Assembly: GCA_032719365.1 (NCBI GenBank)
Contig: CM064870.1
Coordinates: forward strand, 43,866,194 to 43,930,193
Direction: 5' to 3'
DNA from: Prinsepia uniflora
Lineage: Eukaryota > Streptophyta > Magnoliopsida > Rosales > Rosaceae
Length of the DNA stretch: 64,000 nucleotides
This document shows positions 1-9,838 of this stretch, piece after piece (the stretch's first letter is position 1; each line of letters begins with the position of its first letter). Made by a program: the position numbers and the translations under genes. The notes under the pieces were generated by a model. That model did not search any database and was not told where the DNA came from. It saw nothing but the letters and a program-made list of their open reading frames with translations.

Positions 1-420
1 AACCCTGGATTGAGATTTTAGAGGAAATTAAGACGGAGGGACACGGACATAGAAAAGAGAGAGACAGAGATTTTGTAAACGCGTGCGTAGGGTTTTTAAT
101 TTTGTTTTAGGGTTGAGGCTTAAGAGGAAAATTCCGTTAAAAATGGCGGTTTGGCAGGTGGAGATTGGTCGTTGGTGAAGATGAGTAACTACAGTCTGTA
201 AAGGAAGAACAAGGCCACTTATTCTATACTAATAAGGTTAAAGTCGTAAAATCCCCTCGCTAACAAAGAGCCAAAAACTTACATGGGCCCACTCAGCTCA
301 CGTGCTTTTTAACGCCGTCCCCAAACTAACGGCCGTGACACCGTAAACTTCAAGAATTTTTTTTTTTTCCTGAAAAACTTCAAGGTTACTAGTGTGTCTC
401 CACTCTCCAGGGATGACCAA
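1..420 (-). promoter_or_regulatory. Possible plant promoter and 5' leader, transcribing leftward out of the window
   Basis: Read on the minus strand, this stretch has a TGGGCCCA palindrome (site II-like, near 284-291), a CACGTG G-box (near 299-304) and, closer to the window edge, a CT-rich tract (about 45-75) of the kind seen in plant 5' leaders. No open frame of useful length follows before the edge, so the gene itself would lie outside. Nothing here matches the LTRs that fill the rest of the window. The motifs are short and could occur by chance, so this is a suggestion only. Confidence 0.25.
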
Positions 421-2380
421 TCCAACTAGAACTTTTACCAAAAAAAAAAAATTGGGCTATTAAATTAAGAATATTTACACATATATCTCTAAGATTTTTT
501 TGTATTTACACAAATATCTTTTTAAATTTTGATAATTACATAAATATCTCATTAGGTTTGAAAACCCTGGGGGCATAATTAACTATAAGATTAAGTTTGT
601 CATTTACCTAAATTATATATATTAAAGGACAAATTAGGATCTATGTGAAACTAATTTAGAACCTGAACGGGTATTCGTGTAATTTACAAAATCTAAAGGG
701 GTTTTGTGAAATCATAAAAAGTCGTAAGGGGTATTAGCATAAATAACTCATTTGTATAAGTTGAAAGGTGAAGAAACCAAATGCATTTGAAATGACTTTT
801 TCCATTTAGTTATTTTATACCCATTCAATTTAGTATTTTATAGTTTCCTTTTTCTTTTTTTTTTTGTGTGTGTGTGGGGGAAATTAGCCTTTTTTATTGA
901 ATTCATATTCAAATCCAAATTCCTTATAAAATAGACGAAGTTATTTATTTCAAAAATGAATAAAATTAAACAGATAATTTATTGTAGGTATCCGAAATTC
1001 AGAATACATATCTCATTCACTGTGATGAATGGACATATAATAAAAAATAAAATCAGGAAACAAAAATTTAAGAATAATAATAAAAATAAAATATAAAGGT
1101 TAATAATTTCACATTCGGATGGTTAACCTACCACATATCCCATGTTTCATGCCACATTTTTCTCTTTGTTTTTGAAGGTTATAGTTATAATTAAATGCAT
1201 CAATTAAAAGAAATTATTTATCGGATCCAACATAAAGAATTGATTAAAATAAAAATGCACGTAGCTCAAAGTGATAAAAAAAAACAAAAAACTTTTGACT
1301 GGACTAAGGACTTCTGCTATTTCTTACAATGCTCTTCTTACTCACTACAAGGAGGATATATCTGTATGCAACAAATGATATTTTGCCGTCACGAAAGGGT
1401 TTCGCAAGAAGTGATTTGTCGTAACTTTTCCAAGAGGTTGCTGTGGCGACTATGTTGTGGCCTCCAAAAGCTTTTCCGACGACCAATGCTAGACAAAGCC
1501 TTTAGTTGTCACTGTCTGTCGCAAAAAATATGCACTTTGTGACGGAGTTCGTGCCCTCACACTCACAGTACTAAATAAACATAAAGACAAATTTTTGTGA
1601 CCTTCATTTCAAGCAACTGTTTAAACTTTAAAGAAACAGTATGATGTTACTTAGTAGTTCGAACAGTAGAATGAAGTTTTTTGTGTTTTCATGAATACCC
1701 ATTTATGTTTTAGCACTTATATAAATATCCACCTAGATTTCAAAAACTTTATATATAAAATCAATGGGTAAATGATTATCAATTAAAAATTAATATTAAT
1801 TTAAAAAATGACAGAATTAGCCTTTTATAGTAATATTTTCATAATTAGAATGATAACGTACTTAAACAATCATAAGAGCATTTTAGTATTTACATAAATT
1901 TTATTATATTTAATAAAAAAATTCATATTTTGTAGTTATATATGTAATATTTTTGGAATCTGAGTGGAAGTTTGTATGAGGTCCAAACTTGAGGGGTGTT
2001 CGGGAAAAAACAAAACAAAAATGTTAGAATAAATGTTTGGGAGAAAAAAAAATACATTTCATTTAAACAAATTAGAGGAAAATTTGAGTTTATATAATAT
2101 ATAATATTTCATATCCCGACTTCAAAAGGTAATACGTATAAATGAATGAAGCCCAGCATGGGTTTGGGGTTTGTTACCAGTACTATACGTCGTTTATTAT
2201 CGTCCTTATGTATATATATATATATATGTATATTATAACATCTTCTGACTTCTTATATCAGTATATTATATAAAGTGAGAGTGCTTCTTAATTAGTTGTT
2301 GCTTCGTGTATTAATTTCAACATCTTCCAGTGATTTACAGCGTTGTAAATATTAACATAAGGCCATATCTATATCAAGTA
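421..2380. other. AT-rich intergenic DNA without a supportable gene
   Basis: This stretch is AT-rich with long A/T runs and no coding signal. Two parts (about 470-760 and 1690-1760) share a phrase of the type 'acataaatatctc..taggttt' and look like relics of one dispersed intergenic repeat. At 1290-1560 lies a block of higher GC with repeated TTGTCGTAAC/TGTCGCAAA/TGTGACGG phrases, reminiscent of a degraded DNA transposon or MITE. I could find no terminal inverted repeats or target duplication for it. The short open frames here have no recognisable domain. Confidence 0.4.
2211..2227. repeat. (TA)n microsatellite
   Basis: An uninterrupted TA dinucleotide run, followed after a G by further TA-rich sequence. 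Confidence 0.8.
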
Positions 2381-2530
2381 TCTGTATCACTGAGCGTTAT
2401 TGGAAGCATCTTTGGAAGGCTAGTTTGCATATTCTACCCACGGCTATTCACTTATTCCAAAAAAAAATTATTCTTTTTGAGCTTTATTGTAGGTGTGGTA
2501 AACAAAATGAAGATAGTTTTCATGCACTTT
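2381..2530 (+). pseudogene. Leftmost fragment of the zf-RVT/RNase H-like tandem array
   Basis: The sequence from 'cactgagcgttattggaagcatctt' onward matches the 3' part of the array units found at 5075-5962, 15680-15947, 24395-25145 and 35376-36886. Translated with frame tolerance it gives a reverse-transcriptase zinc-binding (zf-RVT) pattern, CRCGKQNEDSFHAL, of the sort that precedes the RNase H domain in plant non-LTR retrotransposons and RNase H-like pseudogenes. It is cut at 2530, exactly where a solo LTR begins, and the array resumes at 5075. There are stops and shifts, so it is not expressed as a protein. Confidence 0.6.
2526..2530. repeat. Target-site duplication ACTTT, left copy for the 2531-5074 LTR
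   Basis: ACTTT directly precedes the TGTAAC start of the LTR and recurs at 5075-5079 directly after its end; removing the LTR and one copy restores the array unit sequence. Confidence 0.85.
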
Positions 2531-2872
2531 TGTAACGATCTGTCCCTAATTTTAAGGATTAATTAAGAATTAATGATGAATTAATTTGACTAATCCCTAT
2601 TTAGTCGAGGATTATCGGACGTTCAGGGTGAAATTACGATTTTACCCCTAAACGAGAGCAAAAAGTTAACTTTTGACCTGAGAGGTTCGAGGCACGAGGG
2701 TCGAGGACCGTTACGTAGATCGTGTCGATACGAATCCGTAGACAGGCGACACGTCGAAATCAGACGTTTGACGGGAAAATTACGGGTCACGGAAAGTTCG
2801 AGGAATTATTGCACGTTTCACGAGATGGGTGGACATTTTCTGGAAGTAGGCCCAGATATTTTGAAACAGGCA

Positions 2873-2906
2873 CAATGGATGAGTGACAAGTGTCACCCAT
2901 CCATTG
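2873..2906. repeat. 34-bp near-perfect palindrome in LTR
   Basis: Arms of 16 bp (CAATGGATGAGTGACA and TGTCACCCATCCATTG) around a 2-nt centre, with one mismatch. Matching palindromes occur in other LTRs at 48389-48418 and 60334-60367, with arm changes that compensate each other. Confidence 0.85.
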
Positions 2907-4533
2907 CTTACCTTAAACAGATGCATGCATCTGCTCCTCATTCCCTTTCTTATTTGATTGATCATCCAACTTGAAGAACCCAAAACCAAACCCAAACCCC
3001 CTTCTCCCTTTTTGGATCGATGGATGGCCCTGTGAGGTTGAGTGAGAGACTAAGTGGAGGCCAAGGACAGCAGGATCGCCGTGAACGGCAGTGGGAAAAC
3101 CAGAACCTAGGTAAATCCGTCAACCCTTTGGATTTGAATTTTGAAATTTCAATTTTGGACGTTTAAGGGTGGTTCTAATGATTGGGTGCTGTTGTGAGGG
3201 GTTGTACGAGTCGTGTGGAATCAGAAATGGTGGCTGAGGACGGCTGAGCAGGCTAGACGACGCCCGTGAGGGATTTTCGGTGGCTACCCACCAAATTTCA
3301 TTTCCGGCAAGGTAAGCTCAAACTAAACTCATAAACCTCTTTCTAAGGATCCTAGGAGCTTAATGGAACCCTTAGGATAGAGTTTTGGCCCCTGGATGTG
3401 CCCTGAACATGTAATGGAATTTTGGGTTTAAATGGTTTAACTGAACCAATAGGTTTAGGATTTTTTTTCATTGTTTTGATTGCATAAAACAATCCATATG
3501 ATAGATTAGAGAGGATTGGTGGAAAGAAGGAAGAAAAAGGATGAAAAAATGGGAAGGAATGGCCCTGGACCAGTCACGCCGGTCTAGCCAGACTGGATTA
3601 CAGGCGAACCGATCTAACCCGGTCTGCTGAAGGAAGACGATGACACTGTGTTTGGCGCGTGGCTCCCATGCGCAGGCCCTTTGGGCTGCGCGTGAGGGCG
3701 AGTGGGTCACCTTTTGGTTAAGTGTTCAACATGTGTTTTCATCTATTCAATGTAACAAACATTTTGGGACTGGTTTCGAGTCGATCGGACATCGTTTTGA
3801 TATAGTTCGGGATATCCAAAGGTTTAGGATCAAGTTTAAAAATAGTTAAAAATTCAGGAAAATTATGGGGCTTTTTTGAGAGGTGTGAAACCGAGGAACT
3901 GATTTACGGAAGTTTGTGAAATCGAGATTCGGGCATGAGTCCCAATTGAAAGGGGTTTTGGAAATATCTTTTGGGCATATGACTCATTAAACTTGGAAAC
4001 CATCGGACTTGAAGTCTAGTTGATTTAATGAGAAGTCGGGCGGAAGGCCCATTTGAGTTATACAATCAGGTCAGGGGCCCCGTTGGTTTACGAATCGGAC
4101 ATGAGGCCTAATCGTGTTTCATAAACATGATTTTGGGCCGGGGACCCATATATGGATTTACGATGGTTTATGGAAAACTCGGGCGTAGCCCTTTGAATGG
4201 TTTTGAAATGAATTATGAAACGGTTTTTCGTATACCATCCTCATGAACGGTTACCTTCCATACGTCTCGTAGTATCTTGTAGTGGCGGGTTGTCTCCTCT
4301 AGACATCTCGTAGTATCCTAGAGTAGTCACAGGGCATTGCCTGCGAGGGGTCATTGCACAGAGCGACCAGTCCATATAGTGACTCAGGAGTAGGATTGCT
4401 AGAGGTTAAAACCTCCCTCCCAGGGAGGGTCATTGATCTGCGAGTCATTGACCTGGGTGGATCCTGGGGAGACTTGGGATTTGAGATCTCGGGTAGCACG
4501 CGTAGCTTGGAACCGTGACAATGGTGTGATTGT

Positions 4534-4564
4534 GACATCTAAGATGTCAGGCATCAGGGATGCC
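4534..4564. repeat. Two adjacent mini-hairpins in LTR
   Basis: GACATC-taa-GATGTC at 4534-4548 is followed at once by GGCATC-agg-GATGCC at 4550-4564. The two differ by one compensatory base pair. The same forms recur in the LTRs at 17754-17880 and 63548-63667. Confidence 0.75.
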
Positions 4565-5074
4565 GAGGATTGGTTTTGGGATGAGTCCCACTTGAAATGA
4601 AATTTTGGGCTGAGACCCACATGAGTGGTTTTGGGCTGAGTTCCCATGTATATTGATTTTGGGCTGAGTTCCCATGTGCTTTGGTTTACGATTTTGGGCC
4701 AAGGCCCTAATGCTTTGATTAAATGGTTTTCAAATGCGTGCATACTTTTTAATGAAGGGCATAATTGTCTTTTTATGAAATAAATTTTATAAACTGTTGT
4801 TTCGTCCACTCACAGCTTTCAATGATTTTAATGCCCTTTAGGTTGATTGCGGATGCAGACTGCAGTGGAGACCGAGATATCACACTCCTCCTCCGATCCT
4901 GGTGCACTCTGGAAGCCCCGAACGGGCTAAAGTTGGAACTATCCTTTGTCTGACACGGAGTGCAAGCCCCGAACGGGCTAAAGTTGGAACTATCCCTTGT
5001 CTGACACTTCGTGTCAGACGGAAGTAGACACGTCCCGTGCTAATCCCGGGGGGATTTTGGGACGGGTCCTGGCA

Positions 5075-5648
5075 ACTTTGGTATTGTAAGATGAGTCAGC
5101 AGGTGTGGCAGGCTTCCAACCTCCCCCTTTCTAGTTTTCATACAATGGCATAATTTTGGGATTTTTTGAGTTTGCATTCTCTAAACTCACAGTGTCAGAG
5201 TTAAAATGTACAATTTGTTTTCATTTGTGGACAGGTGTGGAGCTGGAGAAATAAAGTGGTGCATCATTTCCCAATTTTGGAGGCTAATATGGTGGCTAAA
5301 TCTGCATTGGCAGCACAAATGAAGTGGGCAGGGCTTCATTATGCTCAAGCTGGGGGTACAAGGGAGAGAAGGCGATATAGTGGTCTATAACTATTGCTTC
5401 GGGCTTTGGATAGTGGGCAAGGAGGGATTGGTAGGATTCTACGGGACTCTTATGGAGTGGTGCTTCAATAGCACTAAGCGATGTTGGAAACATCTTTGGA
5501 AGTTGAAAGTTCCAAATAAGTCGAAAATCGTTCTTTAGATGTCGAGTTTGGATATTCTACCGACTACTATTAACTTATTCTAGAAAAATAGTATCCCTTT
5601 CGGGTATTTTTGTAGGTGTGATATAAAAAATGAAGATAGTTTTCATGC
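5075..5648 (+). pseudogene. Array unit 1: zf-RVT / RNase H-like pseudogene fragment
   Basis: One full unit of about 574 bp, counted from ACTTTGG to the next ACTTTGG. Read across frames it runs from the end of a zf-RVT domain (SQQVWQASNLP), through the linker (WSWRNKVVHH..LEANMVAKS) and an RNase H-like start (GGIGRILRDSYGVVL type), back into the next zf-RVT start (WKLKVPNKSK). Stops and frame changes occur throughout. In intact plant non-LTR elements these parts occur once, zf-RVT then RNase H, so the repetition is a secondary tandem amplification. The host strand is plus. The unit is the target of the flanking LTR insertions. Confidence 0.6.
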
Positions 5649-5962
5649 ACTTTGGTGTTGTAAGATGAGTCAGCAGGTGTGGCAGGCTTCCAACCTCCCC
5701 CTTTATGGTCCTTACAATAGGTTAGTTTTGAGATCTTTTTGAGTTTGCATTCTATAAACTCTCAGTGTTAGAGTTAGAATGTACAATTTTTTTTCATCTG
5801 TGAACAGATGTGGAGCTGGAGAAATAAAGTGGTGCATTTTTTGCCGGTTTTGGAAGCTAATATGCTGGCTAAATCTACCTTGGCAGCACAAAATGGAGTG
5901 GGTAGGGCTTCATTATGCTCTAGCTGGGGTACAAGAGAGAGAGGGCGATACAGTGGTCTATA
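5649..5962 (+). pseudogene. Array unit 2, left half (interrupted by a 9.7-kb insertion)
   Basis: This is the same repeat as unit 1, with the linker reading WSWRNKVVHFLPVLEANMLAKSTL. It stops at GTGGTCTATA, where a minus-strand LTR element starts, and continues at 15680 with CTATAACTATTGCTTC, so CTATA is the duplicated target. Joining the two halves gives one normal unit. Confidence 0.65.
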
Positions 5963-8918
5963 TGTCAGGACTCGTCCCAATCCCCCCAGGATTAACGAGG
6001 GACGCTCCTGATCCCGTCTGACATGGAAAATTTGAACTTTTAGCCCGACCGCTTCTAGAGTACGCCAGGATCCGAAGGAGGCATGTGAAGTCTCGGTCTT
6101 TACTACAGTGCACACGGTATCCAACCTGAAAGACATTGAAAACAGAAAGACTGTGAGTGGAAGATTAGCAATAGTTCATAAAACACATTTTATAAAAGAC
6201 TTTTATGCCCTTCACTAAAAAGCATGCATGCATAGGAAAACCATTTATCAAACCACATATGTTTAAACAACCATAATCATACGGGCCCCTGCCCAAAACC
6301 ATTTACAGAAAACCATAACATAGTAAACATATGTGGGAACTCAGCCCAAATCCATTTATTATCCATAAAACACAATTTCGCAAAACTAAGAAAGCATGTT
6401 TATCAATATCATATAACCAATCTTGTCACGGTATCTAGAGCTACGCGCGTGTTACCCGGGGTCTCAAAGCCCAAATCCATTTATATTCCATAGCCTTTCT
6501 GAGAGCAAGGAACCCAACGGGGGCGGCTCCACTCAGTTAGTGCTCCGTGACTATTTTGAAGTCCACTCAGGCCAACGACCCTCCCCGGAGGAGACAATCC
6601 ATATATAAAGGATGGTATATGAAAAACCTTTTGAAAACATTCTCAAAACCTTTCAAGGGTTCATGCTCGGTCCCCATATCGTCATGAACCATAAAAACCT
6701 TTCAAAGGTTCATATCGGTTCCTATAAACGGTCATGAACTATAAATCCATTTATGGGTCCCCGACTCGAAATCACAATCATAAACCATAACTGGGCCCTA
6801 TGCCCAAATTCACAAACTAACTGGGCCTCGTGCCCGATTTTGTAAACCAAATGGGCCTCCTACCCGGTACGTAAACCAACTGGGCCTCCGGCCCGATGCC
6901 TTGTTAAATCAAATGGACATCAAGACTGAGAGTTCGTAAATCAAAAGGGTATCGTGCTCGATTCCATATTTCCAAATCCGAAATCTATTTAAGAACCAAT
7001 TGGGCCTCTAGCCCGAAAACATAACTAAATGGACTTCGAGTCCGAGGGTTTCCAAAACAAATGGGTATTGAACCCGAGTTTAACTTTTCAAATCTAAAAC
7101 CATTTTATTAAACCATTTCCAAAACCATAAGCACAGAAAATCAGTGCAAACTGTAAATTTCGAATTACGTGCTAGCACGTAAATCGCCTCGAAATGCGTG
7201 AAACCATGTAATTCACCAATATCCAAAATCAACATCATAGAATCATATCCATAAAACATATAAAACATTTATGCATGCATCATAGTTTCGAAATCAAGGT
7301 CCACTCACAAACCGTCCTATGCTGCCGCCTCAATTTGCGTGCTGTAAGCCTCACCAGGCTAATCGTTGTCACCGGGACTCCCAAACCTATCCAAATCAAT
7401 CGATAGGGTTACTAACTACCTTATTAACCTCTCATTGAAGTCCCATAATTTTCCCAAATTTTTAAGTATTTTTAATCTCGATCTTAAACCATCTGATGTC
7501 CCGAACATTATCTAGACAGTGTCTGATCGACCCGAAACCAGTCCCAAAATGTTCGTTACATTGAATAGAGTATTTCACATGTTGAAGTCATCCCCAACAG
7601 ACTCCCCATGCACCCTCATGCGCCTCCCAAAGGGCTGCGAGTGAAAGCCACGCGCCAAACAGTATCATCCCTAACCTTGGCAGTCCGGCCAGTTCAGACC
7701 GGTCCGGTCCAACCGAACTGGAGGTCATGGTTCACGATTATTTTCCCCTTAATTTCGATCATTTTCAACCTATTTTCATTCCTAAAGGTTCCTCTAATCA
7801 TTTCTTATTCATTTATGCTTTCAAATCCATGGAAAACATACAAAAACATACATTCTCATCGGCCAAAACTCCTCAATTTTCCACCGACGTGTTCTCCCTT
7901 CTCCGGCCACCCCCAACCTTAGCTCAGGTCCCAAGTCGACTGCTTTGACCCTTAGAAACCATTTCCCTTAGTTAGAGACGTCCAACACTAGCTGGAGCCA
8001 TACATACCATTTTGAACCAAAAACAGGGCACTGAGAATTCTTATCTCCCTCTCCATCGTGGCCCCATCATGGCCACTGTCACAATCGACTCGACATCAGA
8101 AACTTCCTCCCATAACTCATCAAGTTTGTCTTTCCTTAAAAACCGTCTCACCAGTTTGGACCCCAAAACAGGGCTCAGGTTTTGGTTTCCTAGCCACCGT
8201 CGCCATCCACGACAGTCGTCTTCGCTGCCATCATTCTGTTTCTCTGCCCTCACTCTCCAACTTTCGTTCAGACACAAAGGGTGATGGTTGAGAGGATTTA
8301 GAGGGCGTGTGAGGATGGGCTTCTCAGTTTGTAGAAATGGTGAAGTGTGTGAAGTGAGATCGATGAAGGAGGAGAGGGTGGGGTTTAGGTGATTTGAACA
8401 AATGAGTGGACTGTGAGGATGAGGGTTGTAGGGAAGATGGATGGCTGAGATAGAAAGGAAGTGGGTGAAGATATTATAAAATAATCCAAAACTTAATATT
8501 ATAATAATAAGGCCACCAATCATGATTAAGATCTACTTTTTGGGGTTAATGACCAATAGGATGAGTGACACTTGTCACTTAGCCATGGGTCCCACTTAAA
8601 AAGTCAACCAATCAGATAATGCCACCTAATCCTTACCTCGTAATGCATGCATAGTACAAATGAACTTTCGTGACCCATAAATTTCCCGTTCGGCTTCAGA
8701 TTTTGGCATGCTGCCTAACTATGGATTCGTATCGACTTGATCTACGTAACGGTCCCCGGTCCCCGGCCCTCGGCCATTGAACCTCCCGGTTCAAAAGTCA
8801 ACATTTTACTCACGACCAGGGGCAAAACGGTCATTTTACACCGTTCGTCCGATTTCGCTCAACTAATCACCGATTAACCTCACTAATCTAATCCTGGAAT
8901 TCAGGACGGGTCGTTATA
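5963..8918 (-). repeat. 3' LTR of the minus-strand element
   Basis: It starts TGTCAGGACTCGTCCC and ends GACGGGTCGTTATA (read on plus), and is alignable by eye along most of its length with 12627-15679. It has tandem copies of an approximately 35-40 bp unit with GGGC-nnnnn-GCCC hairpins (about 6785-7075) and the GTCCACTCAC motif (7300). The terminal TATA instead of TACA is a single-base change. Confidence 0.8.
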
Positions 8919-9054
8919 ACCTTCCCTCCTTAATTAATTTCATCCTCGAAATTCCACCTATCTCGATTCCACAACCACCTCGTGGAAAGAAAATTCGACC
9001 TCTGTGTAACTGGATCCATCAAAAATACCATGACCCCGTGCACGGTATCCAATG

Positions 9055-9411
9055 TGTCACGACCCAGCCCATCTAACACAATATTGTCCGCTTTGGACCC
9101 AGCCCTGACGGTTTTGTTTTCAGGAGCTCACGTGCAACTTCCCAGTAGGTCACCCATCATGGGATTGCACCAACCTCAACTCGTTTAACTTTGGGGTTCC
9201 AATCCCCCCCAAAGTCATTGAGCTCCCAAAAGGCCTTGTGTTAGATAGATACGTGCCCACACATATAAGGTACTTTACCTTTCCCTCCCCGAGCGATGTG
9301 GGATCGTTCACCGATCTTACCATTCCAAGCTCACGGGTCTTGCTCACCGTTCTTGCTTCTCAAGCTCACGGGTCTTGCTCACCGTTCTTGCTTCCAAGAT
9401 CGGGTCTTACA
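9055..9411 (-). repeat. TRIM LTR (3' copy in element orientation)
   Basis: Starts TGTCACGACC and ends GGGTCTTACA on plus. The 5S-like block is at about 9124-9197. It contains an internal duplication of 'caagctcacgggtcttgctc', also present in the other copy. Confidence 0.85.
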
Positions 9412-9481
9412 ATCCACCCCCCTTGGGGCCCAGCGTCCTCGCTAGCACACTTCCGGTCAGGGTCCGGCTCTGATACCATTT

Positions 9482-9838
9482 TGTCACGACCCAGCCCATC
9501 TAACACAATATTGTCCGCTTTGGACCCAGCCCTCACGGTTTTGTTTTCGGGAGCTCACGTGAAACTTCCCAGTAGGTCACCCATCATGGGATTGTACCAG
9601 CCTCAACTCGTTTAACTTTGGGGTTTCAATCCCCCCCAAAGTCATTAAGCTCCCAAAAGGCCTTGTGTTAGATAGATACGTGCCCACACATATAAGGTAC
9701 ATCACCTTTCCCTCCCCGAGCGATGTGGGATCGTTCACCGATCTTACCATTCCAAGCTCACGGGTCTTGCTCACCGTTCTTGCTTCTCAAGCTCACGGGT
9801 CTTGTTCACCGTTCTTGCTTCCAAGACCGGGTCTTACA
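9482..9838 (-). repeat. TRIM LTR (5' copy in element orientation)
   Basis: Same length (357 bp) and ends as 9055-9411, with a 5S-like block at about 9551-9624. It lies next to the primer site at 9466-9478. Confidence 0.85.

Larger units (their letters stand above)
2531..5074 (+). mobile_element. Solo LTR (long chromovirus-like LTR, 2.54 kb)
   Basis: It begins TGTAACGATCTGTCC and ends GACGGGTCCTGGCA, the TG...CA limits of the LTR family in this window, and is flanked by ACTTT on both sides. No internal domain, primer site or polypurine tract is present, so it is best read as a solo LTR left by recombination between two LTRs. It has the palindrome at 2873-2906, a splice-donor-like GGTAAGCT at 3311, hairpins at 4534-4564 and the GTCCACTCACAG motif at 4806. 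The usual GTGAGTGGAC block seems to have been lost near 3850-3900. The host sequence is the zf-RVT/RNase H array. Confidence 0.85.
9055..9838 (-). mobile_element. Cassandra-type TRIM carrying 5S-rRNA-like sequence in both LTRs
   Basis: Two 357-bp direct repeats (9055-9411 and 9482-9838) flank a 70-bp interior and the whole is bordered by CAATG on both sides. On the minus strand the interior holds a primer site TGGTATCAGAGCC (9466-9478) immediately downstream of the 5' LTR, and a purine-rich tract CCAAGGGGGGTGGAT (9412-9426). Each LTR contains, on the minus strand, an AAGTTAAACGAGTTG...GATGGGTGACCTACTGGGAAG string that resembles the 3' two thirds of plant 5S rRNA. That is the hallmark of Cassandra elements, which use the 5S-like internal promoter for Pol III transcription. 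The LTRs differ at only a handful of sites. Confidence 0.85.

Noticed and set aside
4399..4809. 136-codon open frame on minus in the solo LTR
   Set aside because: It covers the hairpin and tandem-repeat part of the LTR, has low-complexity repeats (TQPKT, LSPKF) that mirror the DNA repeats, and is not kept in other LTRs.
6785..7075. CRISPR-like array from regularly spaced GGGC/GCCC repeats
   Set aside because: Repeats are short and degenerate, spacers are similar to each other, there are no cas genes, and the setting is a plant LTR.
8041..8523. 160-codon open frame on minus inside an LTR, with a shortened form at 14863-15273
   Set aside because: The two occurrences are the paired LTRs of one element, so similarity is expected. 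The frame ends at different places, has no recognisable domain, and overlaps the exon-1-like part of the LTR.
9124..9197. A genuine 5S rRNA gene
   Set aside because: Only a diverged part of 5S is present, in two copies that coincide with the LTRs of a small element.
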